NCBI GenBank assembly: GCA_905397405.1
Contig: CAJPVJ010000004.1
Location: forward strand, 98,260 to 162,259
Source of the DNA: Oppiella nova
Lineage: Eukaryota; Arthropoda; Arachnida; Sarcoptiformes; Oppiidae
Length of the DNA stretch: 64,000 bases
Direction: 5' to 3'
Each line of letters begins with the position of its first letter. The stretch's first letter is position 1. The translations under genes and the position numbers were made by a program. This document shows, piece after piece, positions 1 to 8,704 of the stretch. The notes beneath the pieces were generated by a model that had not been told where the DNA came from, did no database searches, and saw only the letters and a list, made by a program, of their open reading frames with translations.

Positions 1-22
1 AATTTGAAAAACAGCAACAAGC

Positions 23-439
23 TTATTTGCTCGGAATGGTTTCAACAATTGAGTCGAGTTCATATTGGTATTGAGACTGATCAGCTGCAGGATTGGCAAT
101 TTCTGTGCGTTTGACCTTAATAATTTGAGTAGACTTTGAATTATGGGTAAAGCCGTCAATAGAGTCATAAAAATAACTCGCTTCTTTCTCAGTATAATTC
201 TTTTGACCAGTTTCGCTCAAGGTTAATTCACGGACTAAAAGACAGGTTTGTGGTGCAACACCAGTACAAGGTCGAGTTTCAGGACTGACCTCTAAAAAAA
301 TAATTTGTGGTTGAGTTGCTGTATTTGAAACTTGGGTCTCTATAGATGCAGGCGTTGGAACTTTTTGAGTTGTGGATTCTTGGCTACATGCCATGACGAG
401 CAAGGGTAAGAGTAGTGCAATGCTTAATTTGTGATTCAT
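23..439 (-). CDS. DUF4377 lipoprotein (short form)
   Basis: This is a small envelope lipoprotein of unknown function. A hydrophobic signal of about 17 residues ends in the lipobox-like stretch LLVMACS, so the mature protein would begin at Cys18. The rest is one DUF4377 domain of roughly 90 residues, with the line IIFLEVSPETRPC near residue 46, a paired Cys in PQTCLLVREL, and the YFYDSIDGFTH motif. The domain closely resembles the C-terminal half of the next lipoprotein on the same strand (717-1487), but the META/HslJ half is absent. The two look like paralogues from a partial duplication. About 277 bp and a strong hairpin separate them, so they are probably transcribed separately. The family assignment is confident; the role is unknown. 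Confidence 0.8.
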   Translation of the reverse strand: MNHKLSIALLLPLLVMACSQESTTQKVPTPASIETQVSNTATQPQIIFLEVSPETRPCTGVAPQTCLLVRELTLSETGQKNYTEKEASYFYDSIDGFTHNSKSTQIIKVKRTEIANPAADQSQYQYELDSIVETIPSK

Positions 440-679
440 GATTTTACCTATATCGATCTTGCTGTATTAAAAATGAGCTTTGCTGCAATCACTATGGATT
501 GCTTAAGTTTGTATTATTGAATGTTTATATTCACTGTTTTTTTTTAATTATTATGCAGTGTTGAATGTTCTGCATCGATTAAAATTGAGGCGCAAACCTT
601 AAAATAGAAATATTTTGATTATTTGGCTGGAAAAGCATAAAACTGATTTAAATCTAGGTGTTTATAAATAGTTAAACAA

Positions 680-710
680 AGAAAAGCTGAAGTTGAACTT
701 CAGCTTTTCT
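680..710 (-). terminator. Rho-independent terminator of the META/DUF4377 lipoprotein gene
   Basis: A perfect inverted repeat with 15-bp arms (AGAAAAGCTGAAGTT and its complement) lies directly after the stop at 717. On the minus strand it is followed by a T-rich tract (TTTTCTTTGTTT). Confidence 0.85.
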
Positions 711-716
711 ATACAA

Positions 717-1487
717 TTATTTTACAGTTTCACGTTCGATAATCATGTCTTGTACATAAGCGTATTTAGACTGATCAGCAGCAGGGTTTTTAATCTCATA
801 ACGTTTTACACGAACCACTTGGCGCTCAGCAGGGCTATGAGTAAAGCCTTCGATTTGGTCATAGAAATATGTCCAATCTTTATCTACTTGGGTTTTTACA
901 CCATTGTCAGCATATTTGATTTCGCGTACTTGTAAGCACTGCATTTTTCTTACACCAGCAGAACATTCTTTAGTTTCTGGGCTGATTTCTAAGAAAATTG
1001 TTTCACCTTGGCTTTGGTATTTAGTTTCAGGTGTCATTTTACCTGTAAATACAACTTTACCACCTGTCGCGTTTACCAAAGTAAGCGTTGGGCTTTCAGT
1101 GTTTGCTGTGTCGAGTACAAATGCTGTTTTATTTGATTGGAACAATGCCGCAGCAAAACTTTCTTGTTTCATTAATTCAGGAGAACACATCATATTGGTT
1201 GATGCGATATTGCCAGTAACCAATAAACCGTTTTCAACTTTTGCACTGGTCATTAGTCGGTTACAGCCAGTCGCAACACTTAAACGTTGGTCTGCAAAAT
1301 TGAGTACGATGGGTTGTTTGGTATCTGCTGGTTGATAAGACCATTGATAAGCATTTAATGTTTGCTCTGCATTACCTTGTTGTTGTAATACTTTCACAGC
1401 GGTATCACCCAATTTTTGAATATCGCCAGATTGGCAAGCCGCTAGGGCTAAAGGAAGTACAGCTAATGCTAAATATTTGAATTTCAT
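717..1487 (-). CDS. META (HslJ-like) plus DUF4377 lipoprotein
   Basis: This is a two-domain envelope lipoprotein of 256 residues. The signal sequence ends in the lipobox LAACQS, giving lipidation at Cys18. Residues of about 45-150 form a META/HslJ-like domain, recognisable from the pattern LNAYQWSY then GCNRLMTSAKVENG and MMCSPELMKQE. Residues of about 160-256 form a DUF4377 domain with the YFYDQIEGFTH motif. HslJ-type proteins have been linked to heat shock and novobiocin resistance in E. coli; whether that applies here is unknown. The promoter region holds a long inverted repeat (1543-1586). The short lipoprotein at 23-439 is a paralogue of the C-terminal half only. Confidence 0.85.
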   Translation of the reverse strand: MKFKYLALAVLPLALAACQSGDIQKLGDTAVKVLQQQGNAEQTLNAYQWSYQPADTKQPIVLNFADQRLSVATGCNRLMTSAKVENGLLVTGNIASTNMMCSPELMKQESFAAALFQSNKTAFVLDTANTESPTLTLVNATGGKVVFTGKMTPETKYQSQGETIFLEISPETKECSAGVRKMQCLQVREIKYADNGVKTQVDKDWTYFYDQIEGFTHSPAERQVVRVKRYEIKNPAADQSKYAYVQDMIIERETVK

Positions 1488-1542
1488 ATTCTATTCACGT
1501 TTTAAAAAACTATGCATAGGATAAACCATGAAACACTAAAAG

Positions 1543-1586
1543 ATATGGATACAATTTATTAATTCGGTTTCAATATGTATCCATAT
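1543..1586. promoter_or_regulatory. Inverted repeat upstream of the META/DUF4377 gene
   Basis: The 11-bp arms ATATGGATACA (1543-1553) and TGTATCCATAT (1576-1586) are exact reverse complements separated by 22 bp. They lie 56-99 bp upstream of the start at 1487. A second small palindrome, TAACAAATTGTTA, is at 1608-1620. The first may be an operator; the second may belong to the end of the dioxygenase gene. Confidence 0.4.
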
Positions 1587-1653
1587 AACTAAAAGTTAAA
1601 CAATAATTAACAAATTGTTATCATTTGTGCTGAATGATGATCAATTAAATCAT

Positions 1654-2430
1654 TTAGTCAAAACGATAAATATCCATACCTAGCGCACCCATTGAAAAAC
1701 TACTATGCACAATACTAAAGCGATGGCCTGTACCCATTGCAAAGAAAAGAGGCGCAAAGTGTTCAAGTGTTGGGTGGTTTTTCTGTAGATAAGGAATGCT
1801 ATCCCATTCCAATACAGCATCATAATTACTATGGTTGAGTTTGCTCACCACATAATTTCTAAATGTAGATGCCCATTCAGGCACATTCTCATCTTTGCCG
1901 TTCCATGACAATTCTCTTAAATTGTGAGTGATGCTACCTGAACCAATCAATAAAATTTGTTTTTCACGGAGTGGGGCAAGTGCTTGACCAATTTGGTAGA
2001 TTTGATCAGCATGCATATTCATCGGTAAAGAAATTTCAATGACTGGAATATCTGCCTCAGGGTACATATGTAATAAAGGCATCCATACGCCATGATCACG
2101 TGGTCGAGTACTATTTGCATGTGCAGGAAGATGTGCTTCAGCCAAGAGATGCAAAATTTCTTCCGCTAATTCAGGATTTCCTGGTGCGGGATAGCGAATC
2201 TCATACAGCGCTTGAGGAAAACCACGAAAGTCATGCCATGTTTCAGGGCGTACACCTGTATTGACTTCTAAAGCCTCACTTTCCCAATGGGCAGACATCA
2301 CCACGATGGCTTGTGGTTTTGGTAAATTTAGACCAAGACGATGTAGAGCAGGACCGACTTGTTCGGGATCTAGCGCAAGCATGGGAGAGCCATGTGAAAT
2401 GAATAAACCTGGGAGTGTTTGTAAGTTCAT
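1654..2430 (-). CDS. LigB-family extradiol dioxygenase, YgiD/DODA type
   Basis: Likely a cytoplasmic metal-dependent dioxygenase of the class III extradiol (LigB) superfamily, YgiD/4,5-DOPA dioxygenase subgroup. The length of 258 residues is usual for the group. Visible motifs are LFISHGSPM with His13, VVMSAHWE with His48, the GSGSITHNLREL segment containing the third His, and the C-terminal SFSMGALGMDIYRFD line typical of the subgroup. In E. coli YgiD the corresponding histidines bind one metal ion that resembles the zinc of plant DODA enzymes. The natural bacterial substrate is not known, so the DOPA name is only a family label. The gene stands alone on the minus strand. Confidence 0.88.
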   Translation of the reverse strand: MNLQTLPGLFISHGSPMLALDPEQVGPALHRLGLNLPKPQAIVVMSAHWESEALEVNTGVRPETWHDFRGFPQALYEIRYPAPGNPELAEEILHLLAEAHLPAHANSTRPRDHGVWMPLLHMYPEADIPVIEISLPMNMHADQIYQIGQALAPLREKQILLIGSGSITHNLRELSWNGKDENVPEWASTFRNYVVSKLNHSNYDAVLEWDSIPYLQKNHPTLEHFAPLFFAMGTGHRFSIVHSSFSMGALGMDIYRFD

Positions 2431-2556
2431 ATCTTTGTGCCTAAATGATCATTAAATACAGCGTGAATTGCCCATTCTAGCTAAAATGCATGCTCTCAAT
2501 AAGCCTTTTATTTCAACAGACTGTTTCATCAATGCAACTTTTGCCCAATTACATGA

Positions 2557-3039
2557 CTAGCCTGCACGATGATACGGATGATTATGGTTAATACTCATCG
2601 CACGATAAAGTTGTTCAATCAGCATAACCCGAACCAATGGATGGGGCAGAGTTAGTTTTGACAGTGACCAGTGCCAAGCAGCAGCTTTTCGCACGGCTTC
2701 AGAATGTCCATCTGGTCCGCCAATGGCCAGTGCAACATCATAACCTTCAAGCATCCAACCTTTCATGGTTTCAGCCAGCTTTTCAGTACTAAATTCACGT
2801 CCGCCTACTTCAAGTGCAATCAATACTTCATTGTGTTTCAGTTGGCTGAGAATACTATCACCCTCAATTTGGCGATATTTTAAAATATCTGCTTCTGAAT
2901 CATTTTTGCCACGCTTTGCCATCGGGAGTTCAATAATTTGCGTCTGTACAAAAGGTTGGATTCTTTTGAAGTAATCTTCAAAACCAGTTAATACCCAAGC
3001 AGGCATTTTTTGACCAATGGTCAGAATACGGATTTTCAT
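2557..3039 (-). CDS. rlmH: 23S rRNA (pseudouridine-1915 N3)-methyltransferase RlmH
   Basis: RlmH is a SPOUT-class methyltransferase that methylates pseudouridine 1915 in helix 69 of 23S rRNA on assembled 70S ribosomes, using S-adenosylmethionine. The protein is 160 residues, close to the usual 155-160. It starts MKIRILTIGQKMPAWV and carries the trefoil-knot SAM-binding motif IGGPDG at residues 106-111. It ends with the family signature EQLYRAMSINHNHPYHRAG, which contains the conserved Tyr and His residues at the extreme C-terminus. It is monocistronic here, separated by more than 120 bp from its neighbours. Confidence 0.97.
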   Translation of the reverse strand: MKIRILTIGQKMPAWVLTGFEDYFKRIQPFVQTQIIELPMAKRGKNDSEADILKYRQIEGDSILSQLKHNEVLIALEVGGREFSTEKLAETMKGWMLEGYDVALAIGGPDGHSEAVRKAAAWHWSLSKLTLPHPLVRVMLIEQLYRAMSINHNHPYHRAG

Positions 3040-3178
3040 ATTAACAATTTCTAACGTGGTAATTGCATCATTATAGCGTGATATTGGTTATTCTCAGGCG
3101 TACAACAAGAACTGAATGTCTAATTGCTGTTTTTTTAAATTATAGCTATACCAACACACTTTTAAATTGGATTTATAC

Positions 3179-4138
3179 ATGCAAATAGCTTATCCAAATT
3201 TTTTAAATTTAAACTATCTTTTTATTATATTGCTCAGCTGTGGGCTTTCAACATGGAGTGTCGCTGCAGAACAACGCTATGATCAGCAAGCTGAACCTGA
3301 TCGTTTAAACAGTTATTTACAACAAGTGATTCACCCACAAGCGTTTCGAAATTATCAAAATATTCAAGAGCTCGATCGAGTTGCGGCATTCATTAAACAA
3401 CAACTTGAACAGTTTGCGATTCCTTGTGAATACCAGCCTTATCAAGTCAAAGGCAAAACCTATCGAAATGTAATATGTCACTTACAAATGGGTCATGCCA
3501 AAAAAGTGATTGTTGGTGCACATTATGATGTTTATGGGAGTTTCAAAGGTGCTGATGATAATGCTTCTGGTGTGGTGGGGCTAATAGAGATTGCACGAAT
3601 TTTGGCAGCCAATAAAGCCAGTCTTAAACAGAATGTTGATTTTGTCTTTTATACTTTGGAAGAACCTCCGTATTTCCGTACTGAACATATGGGGAGTTAT
3701 ATTCATGCACAATCCATTTTAAAACAAAAAGATCAAATTCAAGCGGTGTATATTTTGGAAATGATTGGATATTTTGACCATAAAAATGTTCAGGATTATC
3801 CATCGGGATTAGCTTTGTTTTATCCCAAACATGGAAATTTTATTGGCGCAGTGAGTAATTTCACTTCACGTGGTTTGGGCGAAAAATATTGTGATGCCAT
3901 GAAAGCGTTAAAACGCCTTGATTGTCAAAGATTGATAGCGCCGTCATTTGTACAAGGTGTGGATTTCTCAGATCATTTGAATTATTGGCGCTTGGATATC
4001 CCTGCTATTATGATCACAGATACGGCTTTTTTTAGAAATAAGCATTATCATACCCAAGAGGATACTGTTGAAAAACTCAATTTAAATAAGATGGCAGAAG
4101 TCATCAATGGTGTGGTGTATACAGTTTTACAAGACTGA
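3179..4138 (+). CDS. Exported M28-family zinc peptidase
   Basis: A predicted secreted or periplasmic aminopeptidase-like enzyme of family M28. I chose the ATG at 3179 over the upstream TTG at 3167 because it begins the signal sequence directly. A hydrophobic stretch at residues 10-30 ends in SVAA. The zinc and catalytic residues of the family are visible: His115 and Asp117 in GAHYDVYG, the bridging Asp in GADDNASG (126-127), and Glu161-Glu162 in YTLEEPPYF. A late His occurs in FFRNKHYHTQEDT. The substrate is unknown. It is transcribed in the same direction as xerC, 50 bp upstream of it, and could be co-transcribed. Confidence 0.9.
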   Translation: MQIAYPNFLNLNYLFIILLSCGLSTWSVAAEQRYDQQAEPDRLNSYLQQVIHPQAFRNYQNIQELDRVAAFIKQQLEQFAIPCEYQPYQVKGKTYRNVICHLQMGHAKKVIVGAHYDVYGSFKGADDNASGVVGLIEIARILAANKASLKQNVDFVFYTLEEPPYFRTEHMGSYIHAQSILKQKDQIQAVYILEMIGYFDHKNVQDYPSGLALFYPKHGNFIGAVSNFTSRGLGEKYCDAMKALKRLDCQRLIAPSFVQGVDFSDHLNYWRLDIPAIMITDTAFFRNKHYHTQEDTVEKLNLNKMAEVINGVVYTVLQD

Positions 4139-4188
4139 TATTTTTCAATCAGGTTATATCATTTGCTATTTTGATCAAAGGAGAGCTT

Positions 4189-5118
4189 ATGCAATACGGT
4201 GCAATGCAATTGCTCTCGATGTGGATTAAAGATCGGAAAATACAGAATCAATCGGTACATACCTTAGATGCTTATTTCCGAGATGTATCCAACTTTATTG
4301 ATTTTTGTTATGACAAGCAGATTGAGTTAAAACAAGTCGAAGCTGCTGATTTAAGAGAGTATGTAGCTTATCGTGTCGAAAAAGACCAGCTTTCGACCAG
4401 TAGTTTACAACGGCATTTGACTTCAATTCGTCAGTTTATGAAGTGGGCCAAACAAGGTGGTTATTTAGAAATCAATGCAGCAGATGATTTTCAGATAAAG
4501 CGGCAAGCTCGACCATTACCAGGGATGATTGATATTGAAACGGTCAATCAAATTATGGATCAGCCCGAACCTGAAAAGCCAATAGAAAAGCAGTTGTGGT
4601 TACGAGATAAGGCTATTCTGGAATTGCTCTATTCGAGTGGCTTGCGCTTGGCAGAAGTGCAAAGTTTAACCATACGAGATATTGATTTTACCCGTCATTT
4701 ATTGCGTATCACGGGTAAGGGAAATAAAACTCGAATTGTACCTTTCGGCTCTAAAGCGAGAGAGAGTCTGATTGAATGGTTAAAAATCTATCGAATCTGG
4801 CAGGGGGAGTTTAGCCCTGAATCTTTGGTATTTATTACTCAACGTGGCACAAGTATTACCCCACGTCAGATTGAAAATCGAGTCAAATACCAAGCACTAC
4901 GTGCAGGGGTAAATGTTGATTTACACCCACATTTATTGCGTCACTGTTTTGCCAGTCATATGTTATCCAATAGTGGAGATCTGCGTGCAGTGCAAGAAAT
5001 GCTAGGACATAGCAATTTAACCACAACACAGATTTATACCCACGTCGATTTTGATCATCTGGCACAAGTCTATGATCAAGCGCATCCAAGAGCTGCTGCA
5101 TCGAAAATAAAAAATTGA
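4189..5118 (+). CDS. xerC: Tyrosine site-specific recombinase XerC
   Basis: XerC works with XerD and FtsK at dif to resolve chromosome dimers. The ATG at 4189 is preferred over the TTG at 4171 because AAAGGAG sits a few bases upstream; this gives 309 residues. The N-terminal SAM-like core-binding domain spans residues 1-95. The catalytic domain carries Arg153 (SSGLRLAEV), Lys177 (TGKGNKTR), His248 and Arg251 (HPHLLRH), His274 (GHSNLTTT) and the nucleophile Tyr283 (QIYTH). The ending QVYDQAHPRA is characteristic of XerC rather than XerD. No phage or integron genes are adjacent, so this is the housekeeping enzyme. Confidence 0.94.
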   Translation: MQYGAMQLLSMWIKDRKIQNQSVHTLDAYFRDVSNFIDFCYDKQIELKQVEAADLREYVAYRVEKDQLSTSSLQRHLTSIRQFMKWAKQGGYLEINAADDFQIKRQARPLPGMIDIETVNQIMDQPEPEKPIEKQLWLRDKAILELLYSSGLRLAEVQSLTIRDIDFTRHLLRITGKGNKTRIVPFGSKARESLIEWLKIYRIWQGEFSPESLVFITQRGTSITPRQIENRVKYQALRAGVNVDLHPHLLRHCFASHMLSNSGDLRAVQEMLGHSNLTTTQIYTHVDFDHLAQVYDQAHPRAAASKIKN

Positions 5119-5347
5119 CCTTGAATATAAGGCTTTATTAAGCGTTGATCTTTCTATTTTGTAGCGAATAGACCTGGTGAGAATCACTGTTGGTTTTTTA
5201 ATAAAATGCACAGTGCTTAAACACATTTAGCACAGAAAAAAGTCGAATAGATAATTGTTTTTAAAAATGCTCTCATGTATATCTAGGTTTGGTATTTATT
5301 CAATACATTTCTATTGATTCAATTTTGCAGAAAAATTAGGTCTTTCA

Positions 5348-5719
5348 ATGATCCCTGAACTTGAACAAAAATATAAGCAACTGACTGACGCTCAAAAAGA
5401 AATTTTTAAGGGCTATGGCTTACGTCAAATTAAACATTTTGTAGAATTCAGCCTCCCCAAAATTGAGGCAACCTTACCGCAAGAAGGAAAAGTATTGGGT
5501 ATCAATGCTGAGGGTAAAGTTCAAGCTGTAAATACCGCAACCAATCAGACCTATTTATGGATATCAGACCAACAATGGCAAGCGGCACAAACAGTGTCTA
5601 ATCATATTGATTTAAAAGAAGACTTTATTGAGATTTGGCAAGTGCTGGAGCTCAAAAATCAAGATTTGATTGATTTAAGCCATATTCATCGTGATTTTTT
5701 AGCAAGCATGGCTAAATAG
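5348..5719 (+). CDS. Hypothetical protein, 123 residues
   Basis: I do not recognise this protein. It is soluble-looking and has no signal peptide or membrane segment. It has a helical, charged N-terminus (ELEQKYKQLTDAQKEIFKG) and a central beta-like part rich in Val/Asn (KVLGINAEGKVQAVNTATNQ). The C-terminus is helical. The ORF has normal Acinetobacter-like codon use and a good ATG. It converges with the GNAT gene on the other strand, with only one base between the two stop codons. That leaves no room for separate terminators, so some antisense read-through is likely. Confidence 0.6.
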   Translation: MIPELEQKYKQLTDAQKEIFKGYGLRQIKHFVEFSLPKIEATLPQEGKVLGINAEGKVQAVNTATNQTYLWISDQQWQAAQTVSNHIDLKEDFIEIWQVLELKNQDLIDLSHIHRDFLASMAK

Positions 5720-5720
5720 T

Positions 5721-6272
5721 TCAATACTCAAATTGAAAATCTTGTTTTTGAATTCGATAGAGCTTCTCTTCATGTAGTGGATGGTACTCATCAAAATCAG
5801 GATGTAGAAAGTCATGAGAAAAGCTCATTCCAATTTTTTTCATGACATTTTGCGAAGCAAGATTATGTTTAGATGTAAATGCAACAATCTCTTGAAAATT
5901 CAGTTCTTCAAATGCAAATCTTAAACAAGCTTGAGCTGCCTCAGTTGCATATCCTTTATTCCAAAATTTTGGATCAAGCCGCCAGCCAATTTCTATACAT
6001 GGAGAAAATTCAAATTTTGAGGGTTGTTGATGTAGTCCAACACACCCAATAAACTCTTGGGTTTCAATCAATTCAACTGCCCAAAGTCCCCAGCCTTTGA
6101 TTTCGATTAAATATTTAATCTGATTTGCCAGTTCGTCACTTTGTTCACGATTTAAAATTTTGGGGAAAAATTGCATTACTTCAGGGTTTGCTGTGATTTT
6201 TGCAAAAGCATCGTAATCAGAAGCTTGCCATTGTCGAAGTAAAAGACGATCTGTACATAATTCATAAATCAT
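5721..6272 (-). CDS. GNAT N-acetyltransferase, RimJ/RimL type (copy 1)
   Basis: A cytoplasmic acetyl-CoA-dependent N-acetyltransferase of 183 residues. It starts with the RimJ/RimL-type line TDRLLLRQWQASDYDAF. The acetyl-CoA binding strand-helix is at residues of about 100-120 (IGWRLDPKFWNKGYATEAA), followed by FTSKHNLASQNVMKKIGM. The substrate cannot be predicted. The adjacent gene at 6426-6980 encodes a clear paralogue with the same motifs in the same order, indicating tandem duplication and divergence. The two are separated by about 150 bp. Confidence 0.88.
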   Translation of the reverse strand: MIYELCTDRLLLRQWQASDYDAFAKITANPEVMQFFPKILNREQSDELANQIKYLIEIKGWGLWAVELIETQEFIGCVGLHQQPSKFEFSPCIEIGWRLDPKFWNKGYATEAAQACLRFAFEELNFQEIVAFTSKHNLASQNVMKKIGMSFSHDFLHPDFDEYHPLHEEKLYRIQKQDFQFEY

Positions 6273-6425
6273 TTTTATTGAACATCCTGATCAAAGTACT
6301 GCTTAGATAGAAAAGGGCGATAATTTTTAACGTATTTCCTCAGTCTTATTTAGCTCGATATGCAGATCTTTGTTTTACGATATAAAATTTTGCATCGCCC
6401 AAGATAACCCGCATATTGACCAGCG

Positions 6426-6980
6426 TTACAGCTTTGGATTTTGTATACAGTAAAGTACATGTTCAGCCAAAGCATGGTTTTTGTCTAAAGCGGGATGCAT
6501 AAAGTTCTCGACATAATCCATACCAAGTCGTTGCATTACTTTTTCCGAAGCTTGATTCAGTACAGATGTGAAAGAAACAACCTGTTCTAAAGCTAATTTT
6601 TCAAATGCAAATGCCAAACATTGCTGAGCGGCTTCCGTCGCATAGCCCTGATGCCAATATTGTTGTGCAAATCGCCAACCAATTTCAACACAAGGAGAGA
6701 AAGTAAATTTTTCCGCTTGATTGGCTAGACCCACAAAACCGATAAATTGCTGATTTTCTTTTAACTCAACCGCCCAAAATCCCCAACCACATTCGGTAAT
6801 TGAGTCTTGAAATCGATGTGCTAAAAGGTCACTTTCATTTTTTGACAAGGTCGCTGGAAAATACCGCATAACCTCTGGATCAGCATTTAAATCTGCAAAA
6901 GCTTCAAAATCACGAGTTTGCCATTGTCTAAGGATAAGTCTGGGTGTTTCTAATCGAACAGGGCGATTAAATGTTTTCAT
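6426..6980 (-). CDS. GNAT N-acetyltransferase, RimJ/RimL type (copy 2)
   Basis: A paralogue of the acetyltransferase at 5721-6272, here 184 residues. The ATG at 6980 is preferred over the GTG at 6986 because an AGGTG Shine-Dalgarno-like sequence lies just upstream. The opening is ETPRLILRQWQTRDFEAF. The acetyl-CoA pocket is IGWRFAQQYWHQGYATEAA at residues of about 105-123, and the segment FTSVLNQASEKVMQRLGM follows. It may be translated with the Lrp-family regulator upstream, since only 24 bp separate them. The substrate is unknown. Confidence 0.88.
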   Translation of the reverse strand: MKTFNRPVRLETPRLILRQWQTRDFEAFADLNADPEVMRYFPATLSKNESDLLAHRFQDSITECGWGFWAVELKENQQFIGFVGLANQAEKFTFSPCVEIGWRFAQQYWHQGYATEAAQQCLAFAFEKLALEQVVSFTSVLNQASEKVMQRLGMDYVENFMHPALDKNHALAEHVLYCIQNPKL

Positions 6981-7004
6981 ATTCACCTAATACGTATTTT
7001 TGAA

Positions 7005-7499
7005 TTACAGATCTTCAAGAGGTAGCTGAAAGCTTTGTTTAATAATTTGACTTGGGACATCCGTTTTTACACTGGTAATACCATTCTTTTTGGTCAAATG
7101 TGTCGACTGAAATTTACGATAGCTTTCTAAATCAGGTACTACCACTTTTAACATCGCATCACATTCACCCAGAATAATATAACACTCCATGACCTGAGGC
7201 AGTTCTTTCATTGCTTCAATAAAGGTATCAATGGTTTCAGCATCTTGGCCTAACAACCAGATTCTTGAGAATAACATCAATTGAAAGCCAATTTTTTGTG
7301 GATCCACCACTGTTGTATAGTTTTGGATAACTTTGGCTTCTTCTAAGAGTCGAACTCGTCTTAGACATGATGAGGGCGAGAGCCCAATCTCACGAGCAAG
7401 ATCATTATTTTGGATTCGACCATTGGCTTGTAAAGCACGAATGATATTTTTATCAATACGGTCTAGCTTAATTAGAATAGTCTTAGATGAAATTTTCAT
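7005..7499 (-). CDS. Lrp/AsnC-family transcriptional regulator
   Basis: A DNA-binding regulator of the feast/famine family, 164 residues. The N-terminal winged helix-turn-helix is at residues of about 15-60 (RIQNNDLAREIGLSPSSCLRRV). A RAM/AsnC ligand-binding domain follows, with MECYIILGECDAMLKVVVPD at residues of about 98-117. It is divergent from the LysE-family exporter at 7616-8221, with 116 bp between the start codons. In this family such a layout usually means that the regulator controls the exporter in response to an amino acid; that is inference here. The GNAT gene downstream may be in the same transcript. Confidence 0.9.
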   Translation of the reverse strand: MKISSKTILIKLDRIDKNIIRALQANGRIQNNDLAREIGLSPSSCLRRVRLLEEAKVIQNYTTVVDPQKIGFQLMLFSRIWLLGQDAETIDTFIEAMKELPQVMECYIILGECDAMLKVVVPDLESYRKFQSTHLTKKNGITSVKTDVPSQIIKQSFQLPLEDL

Positions 7500-7615
7500 A
7501 AATTAGAATTTAATTTGAAAAATAATCATCATTATAGAATATTTGAAATCCTATTTTAAGCATTTTAAAAGATACTGTTTTCTTCTCGCAGTCAAACTTC
7601 AGAAAGGGAAAAGAG

Positions 7616-8221
7616 ATGTCTGTATTTGTACTTTTTGCCTTAACGGTACTTCCGTTAATTTTCACACCAGGACCAGATATGTTATTTATCCTGTCACAAG
7701 TGATAGGTAAAGATGCGAAAGCAGGCATGATGGCGACAATCGGTATTTGTTCTGGCTATCTGGTTCATTCGATTCTGGTTGCGCTTGGAATTGCTGCAAT
7801 TATTGTTTCATTCCCAGTATTGTTTGAGACGATTCGATATTTGGGGATCGCCTATTTATTGTATTTGGCATTTCATTTGATTAAATCAGTATTTAGCCAA
7901 AAGACATTACGTATTGAGCAGAAAGCAGTTTCAAATCCTATTCGCAAAGGCTTTGTTACGGCATTGTTGAATCCAAAAGGCATGTTGATCTATTTTGCGA
8001 TTTTGCCACAATTTATCGATAAATCAGGCAACACTGTGTTTCAAGGCTTAGCCTTGTCAGCAATTTTTATTGCTTTGATATTCTTGGTGTATTGTGGTTT
8101 GAGCCTTTTGATTGCTCAATTGACCAAAGAGCAGCACATCAATGAACGTAAGCAAAAATGGATTGATGGTGGTTCAGGGACTTTGTTGACCATTGCAGCC
8201 GCATGGTTATTGGCAAATTAA
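7616..8221 (+). CDS. LysE/RhtB-family amino-acid exporter
   Basis: An inner-membrane efflux permease of 201 residues with about six hydrophobic segments. It carries the RhtB-type opening LPLIFTPGPDMLFIL at residues of about 12-26. The helix-loop pattern with GFVTALLNPKGMLIYFAILPQF at residues of about 121-142 is typical of homoserine/threonine/leucine exporters. A good AGAAAGGGAAAAG ribosome-binding stretch precedes the ATG. The divergent Lrp-family gene is the likely regulator. Exact substrate unknown. A modest hairpin with CCCGTTTTT follows the stop. Confidence 0.9.
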   Translation: MSVFVLFALTVLPLIFTPGPDMLFILSQVIGKDAKAGMMATIGICSGYLVHSILVALGIAAIIVSFPVLFETIRYLGIAYLLYLAFHLIKSVFSQKTLRIEQKAVSNPIRKGFVTALLNPKGMLIYFAILPQFIDKSGNTVFQGLALSAIFIALIFLVYCGLSLLIAQLTKEQHINERKQKWIDGGSGTLLTIAAAWLLAN

Positions 8222-8704
8222 TCCAAGCAGAAACAAACGGGTGATTCTGAAAAGAAGCCCGTTTTTGTATATTTAGTATTTTGTTACAAGTTTAATGCCA
8301 AAAAGTTCACAAATTTAATCAATAAACATACTTAGAAAAATTGCTGAATCTGTCTAAAATGACAGAGTGTAGCAGTATCGATGAACGGGTGGTGTCATCC
8401 CTTTGATTGATTGATAATTTATCTTAATTCTTTTGATTATTTATACAGAATCTATACAAATAATGTTATTTATCAATATATAAATATTGTCGAAATAGTA
8501 GCCTTACGTGTCTAAGTTAAATTATTTAGAAAAAATGTGAACTGTACGTTCAAGCTTTTTTATGACTTTTTACAGTAGTTTTGCGAATTGTGACTTGACC
8601 GAAATGCCAATCACATTGCAAGATAGGACACCTAAATAATTTTAAATGAAGCGTTATTATAACTCTTCTTAACATTTACTTTTGCTAAAACAGCCGAGGA
8701 TTAC
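8222..8704. other. Intergenic region, LysE-family exporter to etfB
   Basis: A non-coding stretch of 483 bp. It holds a hairpin at 8235-8264 (AAACGGG ... CCCGTTTTT), probably the exporter terminator. The rest is AT-rich DNA that must contain the etf promoter. A TTGACC at 8595-8600 could be its -35 box, but no convincing -10 is placed. I see no gene or RNA in the remainder. Confidence 0.5.

Noticed and set aside
904-1335. 143-codon plus-strand frame
   Set aside because: Antisense to the META/DUF4377 gene, which has a signal peptide and recognisable domains.
4189-5118. xerC as the integrase of a mobile element
   Set aside because: The sequence and its QVYDQAHPRA ending are those of housekeeping XerC, and no element surrounds it.
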